DNA of 64,000 nt. Origin: CAWFGW01 sp963849955 (GTDB lineage Bacteria > Bacteroidota > Bacteroidia > Cytophagales > JAAEPT01). The notes under the pieces are model-generated. The model was not told the DNA's origin, searched no databases, and saw only the letters and a list, made by a program, of their open reading frames with translations. The stretch spans positions 310,001 through 374,000 of the forward strand of contig CAWKJU010000027.1 in assembly GCA_963849955.1 (NCBI GenBank), given 5' to 3'. This document shows positions 33,547 through 41,785 of the stretch, in pieces. Each line of letters opens with the position of its first letter. Positions within the stretch are counted from its first letter, which is position 1. The position numbers were made by a program, and so were the translations under genes.

Positions 33547-34401
33547 TTAATGCTCAAGAAAATCGATCAAATAGCCCCTATAATCATAAAAATCAGGGTG
33601 ATCAATTAATATTCTTCGGTTTCGAGGGCGTTCCATATTTACCGCCATCACATCTCCTACTTTTGCATAAGGACCGCTTGTCATCATTACTACACGGTCT
33701 GAAAGCAATATCGCTTCATCCACATCGTGTGTGACCATTATTGCTGTAATTTTTTCTTTCGTCCAGACGTCTACCAACACATCCTGCAACTCACCACGGG
33801 TCAGTGAATCCAACATCCCAAAGGGTTCGTCTAACAATAACATTTTGGGTTTTAAAGCAAAAGCTCGGGCAATGCCTACTCGCTGCTTCATCCCTTGCGA
33901 AAGCTCATTGGCCTTTTTATTGAAAGAGCCATCTAAACCGACTTTAGCTAAATAGTACTTCGCTATTTCTAAACGCTGGCTTTTAGGAATGTTCGAAAAA
34001 ACCTGATTAACTCCCAGCATCACATTTTCCAATGCGGTCATCCAGGGCATTAAGCTTGGTGACTGGAATATGACTCCCCGATCGGGTCCGGCTTCTTTAA
34101 TTTGTCGCCCGTTTAAAAAGATGTCGCCCGAAGTAACTTCATTCAAACCCGCTATCATGGATAAGATGGTCGATTTACCACATCCTGAATGTCCGATAAT
34201 AGAAATAAATTCCTCTTTTTTCACCTGTAAGTTGAAATCTTCCAATACCGTGAAGTCTCCTTTGGGTGTAGGATATACTTTTTTCAAGTTTTTAATGTCT
34301 AACATCACATCAGCAGGAGCAATGGGATCTGCTGAAGTTTTGATGCCTGAACTGGAAAGTACTTCGTGTAATGTTTCTGTATGTTTGGTTTCTTGTGTCA
34401 T
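33547..34401 (-). CDS. nrtD: Nitrate ABC transporter ATP-binding protein (NrtD-like)
   Basis: A 284-residue ATPase with Walker A GHSGCGKST, signature LSQGMKQRVGIARA, Walker B MLLLDEPFG and a canonical switch histidine in IMVTHDVDEAI. An N-terminal extension of about 25 residues precedes the fold. Proteins of this group energise nitrate/nitrite, cyanate or bicarbonate import with NrtA/NrtB; the setting here points to nitrate. It would pair with the 310-residue ATPase encoded just upstream. Confidence 0.88.
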   Translation of the reverse strand: MTQETKHTETLHEVLSSSGIKTSADPIAPADVMLDIKNLKKVYPTPKGDFTVLEDFNLQVKKEEFISIIGHSGCGKSTILSMIAGLNEVTSGDIFLNGRQIKEAGPDRGVIFQSPSLMPWMTALENVMLGVNQVFSNIPKSQRLEIAKYYLAKVGLDGSFNKKANELSQGMKQRVGIARAFALKPKMLLLDEPFGMLDSLTRGELQDVLVDVWTKEKITAIMVTHDVDEAILLSDRVVMMTSGPYAKVGDVMAVNMERPRNRRILIDHPDFYDYRGYLIDFLEH

Positions 34402-34408
34402 TGTGTGT

Positions 34409-34610
34409 GTTTTAAGTTCTAAGTTTTAAGTAGGGAGTTTTAGGTGGTGAGTGGTAAGTTATAAGTCTTAAATAGTGAGTTTTGAGCTAGAAATGATGTT
34501 TTATAAAAATTGGCGCTTAGAAAAACCAAATTCATAATTCATAATTCATAATTCATAATTCATAATTCATTTTACTCAGTACTCTATACTCTAGTCTCTC
34601 TTCTTATTTT
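34409..34610. repeat. Heptamer-phased spacer between nrtC and nrtD, with a pure ATTCATA-type core
   Basis: In-phase heptamers run from TTTTAAG, TTCTAAG, TTTTAAG through TAGTGAG, TTTTGAG to six copies of AATTCAT and on to TTTACTC, AGTACTC, TATACTC, TAGTCTC. The last units overlap the 3' end of the nrtC coding sequence. Both degenerate and perfect repeats therefore share one phase in a single spacer. Confidence 0.82.
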
Positions 34611-35516
34611 CCGTGCCTGTCTTTCCAATAGATAATTTTTACGCCACTTCTTAACGGGGTAAGCTAATGAACGTGGTGCTAATAAATCTTCCGGTTGTGC
34701 ATCTGGAAGTTTGTATTCGATGGAACCTGCCGTTCGTTTGGCTTCGGCTCCAACATCCATTAAATATTTATTGACTGAATTTCTTAGTTCTTTAAACTTC
34801 GGGTCGTGATTAAAAGCCTTACGGTCACGTGGTCGTTCCAAATCAACCTGAAAGATGGGTCCTAGTGTTGCATTGGGACCGGGTTTTAACGGAATAATCC
34901 GATCAGCTAAATACAGTCCTTCATCCACATCGTTGGTGATAAGCAACACCGTTTTTTTATCTTTTTCCCAGATATCACTAATCTGGTCTTGCAATGAACC
35001 TCGCGTTAAGGCATCTAAAGCACTTAAAGGCTCATCTAACAATAATATTTTAGGATCCATCGCTAAGGCTCGAGCTACTGATACCCGCTGACGCATTCCT
35101 CCAGATAGTTCGGATGGTTTTTTATTTAATGCTGGAGCCAGGTTTACCATCTCCACATATTTTTTAGCTAAGGCTACGCTTTCTTTTTTTGACAGGTCTG
35201 GGAAAACGGTTGTGATGGATAACAACACATTATCCAACACGGAGAGCCACGGCAATAAGGAGTAGTTTTGAAAAACCACCCCGCGATCGGGACCTGGGCC
35301 AGTAATCTTTTGACCATTCAATAAAACTTCGCCTTCATCGGGTTCAATAAGCCCTGCAATCAGGCTGATTAATGTTGTTTTGCCACTTCCAGTAAAGCCT
35401 ACGATTGCATTAAATTCACCTTCTTCTATGGTGAGGTTTATATTTTTTAAAACTTCAGTGCGGTTGGCTCCATCGCCATACCATTTACTTACATTTTTTA
35501 ATTCTAATAGTGCCAT
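34584..35516 (-). CDS. nrtC: Nitrate ABC transporter ATP-binding protein (NrtC-like) with altered switch loop
   Basis: A 310-residue ATPase with Walker A GFTGSGKTT, signature LSGGMRQRVSVARA and Walker B ILLLDEPLSALD. The switch-loop histidine expected after Walker B is replaced by asparagine (LLITNDVDEGL), so one of the two ATP sites in the NrtC/NrtD heterodimer may be weak or inactive. A C-terminal extension (about residues 240-310) ends in a basic segment. It lacks the NrtA-like domain of cyanobacterial NrtC. Confidence 0.85.
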   Translation of the reverse strand: MALLELKNVSKWYGDGANRTEVLKNINLTIEEGEFNAIVGFTGSGKTTLISLIAGLIEPDEGEVLLNGQKITGPGPDRGVVFQNYSLLPWLSVLDNVLLSITTVFPDLSKKESVALAKKYVEMVNLAPALNKKPSELSGGMRQRVSVARALAMDPKILLLDEPLSALDALTRGSLQDQISDIWEKDKKTVLLITNDVDEGLYLADRIIPLKPGPNATLGPIFQVDLERPRDRKAFNHDPKFKELRNSVNKYLMDVGAEAKRTAGSIEYKLPDAQPEDLLAPRSLAYPVKKWRKNYLLERQARKIRRETRV

Positions 35517-35520
35517 TGGT

Positions 35521-36440
35521 TAGATTGTTAGATATGAGATTGTTAGATGTAAGACTTAAGATAGTAGAATACGCCCGAGGCTGTGTCTCCACGGCCTTGA
35601 TCCGGAGAGGTTGGTTCGTGAAGACACAAACCAAGGCGTAGAGTTAGTAATGAGTAATTAGATATTAGACTTTTAGATTATTAGATGTTAGAAATTAGAT
35701 GTTGGATTTTTGATATAACAAGTCTTGAGTCTTGGTTCTTGCATCTTGATTCTGTTTCTAACCCTATCCTTCTACTTTACTCTTCTACCTTCTACTTTCT
35801 GATTTCATCTTTCTACTTTTGTCTTTTCCCCTGACTCTTACTTTTTGATTCTAATTGCGTTGCAAGTAAGGTGTATTGTGTCGACAATAGTGAGTAGTGC
35901 GACATGAGATACCTTTCTGCCCAAGAATGTTGCGATTTGGCAAAGCTCTTTGGTCTTGCTACCTGACTCTCTCTGCGCCTTTTTTCCTGACTCTTACATT
36001 TTGATTCTATTTGAGTAGCTAGTACAGCGTACTGGGTAGTAAATAGTGAGTAGTGAGACATGAGATACCTTTCCGCCCAAGGCTGAAGTAATTTGGCCTG
36101 TTTCTTTTGTCCATCAAGCTTACTCATTCTAAGTCTTGGTTCTTGACTCTTGAATTTTGATTCTATTTGTCTCATAATTATAGATGTTTGATTGTTAGAT
36201 ATTCATATTGAGTATTGAGTACAGAGTATTGAGTATTCAGATTATAGCGTTTCATGTTTCTCAATTCACATTAATCTTGACTCTTGGTTCTTGCATCTTG
36301 AGTCTCGATTCTAAGTATTTGATTCTTCCTACCTTCTACTTTTTAGATTATAGATGCTAGATTTTTAGGTATTAGATGTTTAATTAAGAAGTCTTGATTT
36401 TTCTTTCTGACATCTAACAATCTAACTTCTCATATCTAAT
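35521..36440. repeat. Gene-free spacer of 7-bp-phased repeats with an internal 156-bp tandem duplication
   Basis: This 920-bp gap between nrtC and nrtB has no gene I can support. It holds heptamer-phased tracts (TTAGATN, TCTTGNN and CTTCTAC-like units), a small hairpin shared with 22585 (at 35611-35638), and two tandem ~156-bp copies starting near 35830 and 35986 that share GTGAGTAGTG.GACATGAGA and CCTTTC.GCCCAAG. An open frame on the minus strand at 35813-36175 is just this duplication (AERYLMSHYSL twice). Confidence 0.82.
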
Positions 36441-37523
36441 TTAAAACGTTAATAATTTCTGCAAGGACATCATGATTTTATCAAGTAAAAATCCAATGCC
36501 ACCAATAGCAAACATGGCTACTAAGATTTTTGCGTTGGAATCGTTGGCTCCGTTTTGAAACTGTTCCCATACAAATGAACCTAAACCTGGACTTTGAGCT
36601 AACAACTCAATCGCGATTAACACCATCCATGCTACCGACACTGTAATACGAATACCGGTAAAAATCATAGGAAAAGAAGCAGGAAGAATGATTTTGAAGA
36701 TGTTTTTGCCTACGCCAAGACGTAAGACTTTGGAGACGTTAATAAAGTCCTTATCAACGGTAGAGACCCCCACGCTGGTATTGACCAAGGTTGCCCACAT
36801 CGAACACAACCCCACACTGATGAACGAAATCAGAAACGACTTATCCATGTCAGAGTCGGTCATCAACGTTTTTACAATCATAAATACCAGCAACAACCAC
36901 ACGACTGGTGATACCGGTTTTAAGATTTGAATTAACCAGGTAAGCGAACTTCTCAAGGTATCACTCAACCCTAAAACAATTCCAATGGGAACAGCTATAA
37001 TCATGGCCAAAAATACGCCTGCGAATACCGTTTTTATACTCGTCATCACCTGATCTACAAACGATGGACGACCAGTGTATCGTATTGGGCTTTTACCTTG
37101 TTCGGCTCGTTGTGCATTAATCTTAGCCGTTTTCTCAGCAAATGCTTTTTTATCTTTTGAAATCAGTTTATGATCTGCTAAAAGCGATAAGTACGCATCG
37201 TATACTTGTGTTGGAGAAGGTAACGAGTTGGGCTGACATTTTTTTGCACCCGATTCAATGCATGCTTTCATTTCTTGAGCAGCAGCCTCTCCCTGGTCGA
37301 TACGTGCCTTTTCTATTTTTCGCTCGGCTTCCATGTTATAAAGTGAACGAGCGCCTTGACTCCAAATTAAAAGTGTGAGGAGCATCGCTCCAATAGGGAA
37401 TAAGATTCTTTTAAATACAAGAGTGGTGTTTTTTTTAGGTTCTTCCCCGCTAACCAACCGAATTAATGGCTCAAAAAAACCAAGACCTATCCAGTTCAAT
37501 GATTTAATTATCTTCGTTTTCAT
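36441..37523 (-). CDS. nrtB: Nitrate ABC transporter permease
   Basis: About 360 residues from the ATG at 37523 (MKTKIIKSLNW); a longer frame upstream would cross a hairpin and is unlikely. It has an N-terminal helix near residues 33-50, a periplasmic insertion (about 55-130) with a cysteine pair (MKACIESGAKKCQPN), and then a BPD_transp_1 core with several helices and the EAA-like segment VLRLGVGKNIFKIILPASFPMIFTGIRI. This is the NrtB/TauC type. It forms the membrane channel of the nitrate importer with nrtA, nrtC and nrtD. Confidence 0.9.
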   Translation of the reverse strand: MKTKIIKSLNWIGLGFFEPLIRLVSGEEPKKNTTLVFKRILFPIGAMLLTLLIWSQGARSLYNMEAERKIEKARIDQGEAAAQEMKACIESGAKKCQPNSLPSPTQVYDAYLSLLADHKLISKDKKAFAEKTAKINAQRAEQGKSPIRYTGRPSFVDQVMTSIKTVFAGVFLAMIIAVPIGIVLGLSDTLRSSLTWLIQILKPVSPVVWLLLVFMIVKTLMTDSDMDKSFLISFISVGLCSMWATLVNTSVGVSTVDKDFINVSKVLRLGVGKNIFKIILPASFPMIFTGIRITVSVAWMVLIAIELLAQSPGLGSFVWEQFQNGANDSNAKILVAMFAIGGIGFLLDKIMMSLQKLLTF

Positions 37524-37582
37524 ACTATTTGTTGTTTGGTGTGTGTGTTTGTGTGTTGTGTAGAAAATTAATTCATTTAAAA

Positions 37583-37626
37583 GGTTGGAGCATCCGGGAC
37601 ACAACCCCCGGATGCGTGCTCCAACC
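37583..37626 (-). promoter_or_regulatory. Strong hairpin in the nrtA-nrtB intercistronic region
   Basis: GGTTGGAGCATCCGGG pairs with CCCGGATGC-GTGC-TCCAACC around a short loop, with a 4-base bulge on one arm. It lies between nrtA and nrtB, which run leftward. Such hairpins can stabilise the 3' end of the binding-protein cistron or attenuate downstream expression, giving more NrtA than NrtB. There is no clear U-tract. Confidence 0.68.
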
Positions 37627-37703
37627 AATCAACCAAACAAAGACCATGAGAAAATTATTTGCTCTAATTAAAACTCAGTGTGCTTGGCTGATTTTATCTT
37701 TTT

Positions 37704-39083
37704 TTACTTTTTATTTCCGATTTTAAACTTTTCCAAATATTCAAGCGGCTTAGTACCATCGTACTCGGTACCATCGATAAAGTCTGCTGTTGCTGGCTTA
37801 TATCCATCAGTACTTGGAATATCACTTTCAGATAACGCTCCTTCTTCAACCAATAGCTTTGCAGCTTTCATCCAGATGTCAGGTCGGTAAATATTCTTGG
37901 CTGTTTCATCGTACCAGGCTGCTTCTTTTTCTTCTGTAATTTGACCCCACCGTCTCATTTGAGTTAAGAACCATACAGCATCAGAATAGAAGGGGTATGT
38001 AGCGTTGTATTTGAAGAACACATTGAAATCTGGCAACTCTCTTTTATCGCCTTTTTCAAATTCAAACGTTCCTGTCATGGAATTCGCAATTACTACCGAA
38101 TCTGCTCCTACATAATCAGGCATGGATAAAATGCCCACCGCTGTTGGTCTGTTTTTAGGATCATCCAACCACTTTCCTGCTTTAATTAATGCTTTGGTTA
38201 CAGCGATTGCTGTATTCGGATTTTCCTCCACAAACTTCTTCGTCATTACAAATACTTTTTCCGGGTTGTTTTTCCAGATTTCGTAGTTGGTTACTACTGG
38301 AACACCAATTTGTTTGAATACTGCTTGTTGATTCCAAGGCTCACCGACACAATACCCGTAGATTGTTCCTGCTTCCAGTGTTGCTGGCATTTGTGGTGGA
38401 GGTGTAACGGATAACAACACTTCAGCATCCACTTGACCTTCCACGTTTTCAGAAGTATATAATCCGGGATGAATACCCGCAGCAGCTAACCAATACCTGA
38501 TTTCGTAATTGTGGGTCGATACTGGAAACACCATCCCCATTTTAAAAGGTTTGTTTTGTTTTTTGTATGAAGCTACAACTGGCTTTAAAGCATCTGCTGT
38601 AATTGGGTGAACGGGTTTACCGTCTTTCATCGGCACGTTTGGTTTCATGGCTGACCACACATCGTTGGATACCGTGATTGCATTACCATTTAAATCCATT
38701 GAAAAAGGGGTGACCAACTCGGCTTGACGACCAAATCCTGCACCAGCAGCAATCGGCTGACCTGCCAACATGTGTGAACCATCTAACTCACCATCAATAA
38801 CGCGGTCTAACACGTTTTTCCAGTTGGATTGTGCTTCAATAGTTACAAAAAGACCTTCTTCTTCAAAATAACCTAACTCTTTAGCGATTGCCAGTGGAGC
38901 CATGTCAGTCAACTTGATAAACCCAAAAGTCAACTGCGGTTTTTCAATTTCAAGGGTTGTTTTTTTAGTACTATCTGCCGTCTCTTCCGTAGTGGTTGTT
39001 TCTGCACCACCACCGCAGCTATTCATAAAAGCGACCAGTAAACCAAGTACTGACAACTTAAAAATGTGATTGATTTTTTTCAT
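37704..39083 (-). CDS. nrtA: Nitrate-binding periplasmic lipoprotein
   Basis: A 459-residue protein with a lipoprotein signal (lipobox FMNSC, Cys23) and a Thr/Glu-rich linker. The body is the NrtA/CmpA/TauA-type binding fold: FGFIKLTDMAPLAIAKELGY, then LDGSHMLAGQPIAAGAGF and YCVGEPWNQQAVFKQ. It captures nitrate (or nitrite) and delivers it to NrtB. It lies directly downstream of the porin gene on the same strand, a complete envelope route from outer membrane to cytoplasm. Confidence 0.9.
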   Translation of the reverse strand: MKKINHIFKLSVLGLLVAFMNSCGGGAETTTTEETADSTKKTTLEIEKPQLTFGFIKLTDMAPLAIAKELGYFEEEGLFVTIEAQSNWKNVLDRVIDGELDGSHMLAGQPIAAGAGFGRQAELVTPFSMDLNGNAITVSNDVWSAMKPNVPMKDGKPVHPITADALKPVVASYKKQNKPFKMGMVFPVSTHNYEIRYWLAAAGIHPGLYTSENVEGQVDAEVLLSVTPPPQMPATLEAGTIYGYCVGEPWNQQAVFKQIGVPVVTNYEIWKNNPEKVFVMTKKFVEENPNTAIAVTKALIKAGKWLDDPKNRPTAVGILSMPDYVGADSVVIANSMTGTFEFEKGDKRELPDFNVFFKYNATYPFYSDAVWFLTQMRRWGQITEEKEAAWYDETAKNIYRPDIWMKAAKLLVEEGALSESDIPSTDGYKPATADFIDGTEYDGTKPLEYLEKFKIGNKK

Positions 39084-39180
39084 GATAAGATTGATTTTGA
39101 TTTGATTAATGCTCCTATAGAGCTTTTGTAAAAAGAAGATTCCCGAGAGAACCTTCTTTTATAGTATTGATTGATTTGAT

Positions 39181-40440
39181 TTATAAGAATTTAGGCGTGA
39201 AAATGATTTGTGCCCATGACCACGTGTTGATTGTTTCACCCACGTCTGCACCGGCTTTCAACACTTTCATACTTTCCGTTGCACCTAATACTGATTGTCC
39301 CAATTTGAAAGTAACTCCGTCTGATAACTTACTCACAAACACTACATCTAATTCAGTACCTAAGAAGTTACCTGTTGAAACCTCTACTGCAGACATGAAG
39401 CCATGCAAATCAGCCATCAATGTGGATTTTTCAGACACTTTTGTTTTTAACTTGATATAAGGGTTGATCAAACCAACATTCCCGTGTCCATTTCCAACGA
39501 AGAAATAATCCATGTATCCATTAAACTTGTGGTTTGTGCCATATAATGGATTAAAGGCATTTGCGGATGTTCCTGTACCGTCTTCACCAGACATGTATTC
39601 ACCTCCAATAGTTAACGTTGCCTTTCCTAATTTAAAACCTGCTTCAGCACTTAAGAAAAGTGCGGACACATCGCCTCCTCCCAAAAAATTAGTTTGATAA
39701 TATGCTTCTCCAACTAATGAAACAGACGCTCCTGCTTTCGTTTCAATAAAACCACCTAATGTTTGCATGTTGGCAACAGTTGTGGGGTCAGTTAGCGAAG
39801 TATCCAGTACTTGAGTAGTATTATTATGTGCTAATAAGGAGAAGTTACCAGAGCTTATCTTCTTATTAAACCAAATAAACTGCATTGATTTATAGTTGGC
39901 AACTCCTGAGTAATAATTAGAAACTAACTTTCTAAATTCAGGAGTGTTTGCATCTTGATTAAAAGCAAGACCAACATCAACTGAAATACCTGATGAGTCA
40001 CTTTTGTATTGATAAAGTGCTAGATCATGTGAACGAGCCTGCATTGCCCAGCCTAAGTTTCCTAAGAAACGTGCTCTATCATAATCAAGAGCCATTCGAC
40101 CAACTTTGATGGATGAAGCTCCGAAATTATACTTTCCATAGGCTTCAAACACATTGGATAAACTTGGATCGGATTTATAAATTTGATCTACTGCTCCCCA
40201 TATGCGAACATCTTGTAATGATATTTTTAACTCATAATCAGGAGTTGCATATCCAAAATTAACTCGAGTTCGTTGCTCTGTAAATAAAGCTACATCCTGA
40301 CCTTCAATTCTAGGTTTTTTAAACCCATTTCTCAATTCAGTACGTGGAGTAACCTCTCCTGACAAGCTGAACTGTGCCGATGCGTTTTGTACCAATAGCA
40401 CACCTCCTAGTAGTAAAATTGGTAGTAGTCTTTTTTTCAT
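39181..40440 (-). CDS. Outer-membrane beta-barrel porin (alginate-export-like), likely nitrate channel
   Basis: A 419-residue protein with a signal peptide (cleavage near ASAQ, residue 22) and a barrel rich in alternating aromatic strands, ending FTPKFL. The early segment SLSGEVTPRTELRNGF, then KVGRMALDYDRARFLGN, fits the alginate_exp-like porins. No substrate can be read from sequence, but its position as first gene before nrtA and its regulator site suggest nitrate or nitrite diffusion across the outer membrane. Confidence 0.82.
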   Translation of the reverse strand: MKKRLLPILLLGGVLLVQNASAQFSLSGEVTPRTELRNGFKKPRIEGQDVALFTEQRTRVNFGYATPDYELKISLQDVRIWGAVDQIYKSDPSLSNVFEAYGKYNFGASSIKVGRMALDYDRARFLGNLGWAMQARSHDLALYQYKSDSSGISVDVGLAFNQDANTPEFRKLVSNYYSGVANYKSMQFIWFNKKISSGNFSLLAHNNTTQVLDTSLTDPTTVANMQTLGGFIETKAGASVSLVGEAYYQTNFLGGGDVSALFLSAEAGFKLGKATLTIGGEYMSGEDGTGTSANAFNPLYGTNHKFNGYMDYFFVGNGHGNVGLINPYIKLKTKVSEKSTLMADLHGFMSAVEVSTGNFLGTELDVVFVSKLSDGVTFKLGQSVLGATESMKVLKAGADVGETINTWSWAQIIFTPKFL

Positions 40441-40495
40441 ATCCGTTTTAGTTAAGTTAGTTTTTAAGGCCGTGTGTAATACTTATTTTTTGTTT

Positions 40496-40509
40496 AAGTA
40501 TTTATACGT
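40496..40509. promoter_or_regulatory. Candidate Crp/Fnr-type operator upstream of the porin-nrt operon
   Basis: AAGTATTTATACGT fits AAGTA-N4-TACGT. Its proximal edge is 56 bp upstream of the porin start, nearly the same spacing as at nirB (55 bp) and the globin operon (57 bp). A further TACGTA lies about 10 bp farther out. Confidence 0.7.
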
Positions 40510-40582
40510 ACAAACCTACGTAATCAAAATCTAACTAAACCATGGAAAACCACAGGATATGACAAGTTTTTACTCCATAAAA

Positions 40583-40604
40583 AAACCTGCTCTTTCGCAG
40601 GTTT
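40583..40604 (-). terminator. Intrinsic terminator of the Crp/Fnr gene
   Basis: On the minus strand, AAACCTGC, loop GAAAGA, GCAGGTTT is followed by a run of Ts. It lies 36 bp after the stop codon of the regulator gene. Confidence 0.85.
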
Positions 40605-40640
40605 AAACTTTAATTCATTAATAAATAATGACTTAACTAA

Positions 40641-41354
40641 TTAGCTGGCGAGATAAAAATTATGCTCTGAAATTTCGTTTCGGAGAATATCAGCATTCTC
40701 TATTCCTATTTTCTTTCCTAAATTACGTACAACACCTTCTTTTTTTAGTGATGAAAGCATCCGAATAACCTGTTCTTCGGTCGTTCCAGAAAAATCTGCG
40801 ATCTCTTTTCTACTGAGCTGTTGATTTAATAAGTTATTTGTCTGACCAAATTTGCGTTCCAAGTACAATAAGGTATCAATCACCCGTTCCCTCACTGTCA
40901 TCTGCGCCAGCTTACGTACTTTAGTTTCACTTTTATTTAATTCTGAGGCATAAAAAAGCATTAATTCATAAGTAAGTGCTGGAATTGCTTTTAACATCTC
41001 TAACATCACTTTATTGGAAAAATTACACACCACTGTGTCTTCTATGGCTTCGGCAGATATGTGGTATTGCTCCCCCACAGCAAAGCCACGATGGCCTACT
41101 ATCTCGCCATCCTGACAAAAGCGAACAATTTGTTCACGACCGTTGATGCCGGTTTGTGCGACCTTGCATTTTCCTTTATAGATAAAGAACAACCCCTGAA
41201 CGGGCGCTCCTTCAACGATAAATTGCCTTCCCTTTTTGCTAATCAGCGTGTTTCTTTGTGCTAAAAAAGTCTCTCCTGCTGGGGTTAGACAAGTTTTTTT
41301 TATCAAGCAGGAGTTATTGGAACAGTCAGAGCAAGGGGTTGATGAAATAGCCAT
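40641..41354 (-). CDS. Crp/Fnr-family regulator with N-terminal four-cysteine motif
   Basis: About 237 residues from the ATG at 41354; an upstream TTG would add seven residues. An N-terminal motif CSDCSNNSCLIKKTC has Cys8, 11, 16 and 22 (CX2CX4CX5C), resembling the FNR [4Fe-4S] ligands. A cyclic-nucleotide-binding-like domain follows (about residues 30-130), then a helix-turn-helix with recognition helix TTEEQVIRMLSSL (about 190-205). It is the best candidate for binding the shared A(A/C)GTA-N4-TAC(G/T)T palindromes of this region, including the one 26 bp before its own start. An oxygen- or NO-sensing cluster is inferred from the cysteines. Confidence 0.88.
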   Translation of the reverse strand: MAISSTPCSDCSNNSCLIKKTCLTPAGETFLAQRNTLISKKGRQFIVEGAPVQGLFFIYKGKCKVAQTGINGREQIVRFCQDGEIVGHRGFAVGEQYHISAEAIEDTVVCNFSNKVMLEMLKAIPALTYELMLFYASELNKSETKVRKLAQMTVRERVIDTLLYLERKFGQTNNLLNQQLSRKEIADFSGTTEEQVIRMLSSLKKEGVVRNLGKKIGIENADILRNEISEHNFYLAS

Positions 41355-41379
41355 ACTTAGTTTCGTTTGCAACAAAAGT

Positions 41380-41393
41380 AAGTAATTTTACTT
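41380..41393. promoter_or_regulatory. Candidate autoregulatory operator of the Crp/Fnr gene
   Basis: AAGTAATTTTACTT, identical to the site upstream of narK, located 26 bp before the regulator's ATG. The closeness to the start suggests negative autoregulation. Confidence 0.7.
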
Positions 41394-41424
41394 ATTAAAA
41401 ACAATAAAAGTTGATTTAAGAAAA

Positions 41425-41487
41425 TGGATTCCCATCGAATGCTAGGCTTACGATAAGTGGATTACGCATCGGGGTGCGGAATGACGG
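41425..41487. repeat. REP-like element, left of the IS110 insertion
   Basis: It contains CGAATGCTAGGCTTACGAT and a hairpin ATTACGCA-TCGGGG-TGCGGAAT, then GACGG. A closely related unit lies on the other side of the insertion at 42850-42900, in the same orientation. Another inverted pair, TTCCGTA/TACGGAA, follows at about 41505-41540. Confidence 0.72.
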
Positions 41488-41589
41488 GGTAAACTAAACC
41501 GTCTTTCCGTATAATGTGAGGAACGAGCATTTGTACGGAATCTCTCAATCCATTACCGTCATTCCTTTAGGTTTACCATATTGTATTAT

Positions 41590-41700
41590 TTCAAGGGAGA
41601 AGATTATCTTGAAGTAAATAGAAAGCTGACAGGGTGAACTATCGTCATTCCTAGTTTTCGTAGAACTATTTCCGGATTAAGTCCCTGTCAGTTTTATTAG
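41590..41700 (+). ncRNA. Candidate IS110 bridge RNA
   Basis: A 5' hairpin (TTCAAG/CTTGAA, 41590-41613) is followed by a perfect 9-bp stem, CTGACAGGG (41626-41634) with CCCTGTCAG (41683-41691), enclosing a large internal loop. One side of the loop holds CGTCATTCCT (41643-41652), identical to the left flank at 41557-41566. The other holds TTTCCGGATT (41669-41678), the reverse complement of the right flank at 42796-42805. This is the target-loop logic known for IS110 bridge RNAs. The RNA probably extends towards the transposase start; the donor loop was not resolved. Confidence 0.65.
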
Positions 41701-41785
41701 GAGCAAGATTCAAATAGAAATTTGGGAAAGACCCATTATCAAAGGAATTGAATAATACTCCATTATTTACTTAAACAATAAAGGT

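Noticed and set aside
35813..36175. A 120-residue open frame on the minus strand with internal repeats
   Set aside because: It follows the 156-bp tandem duplication in a heptamer-phased spacer; both halves repeat AERYLMSHYSL and no protein-like features are seen.
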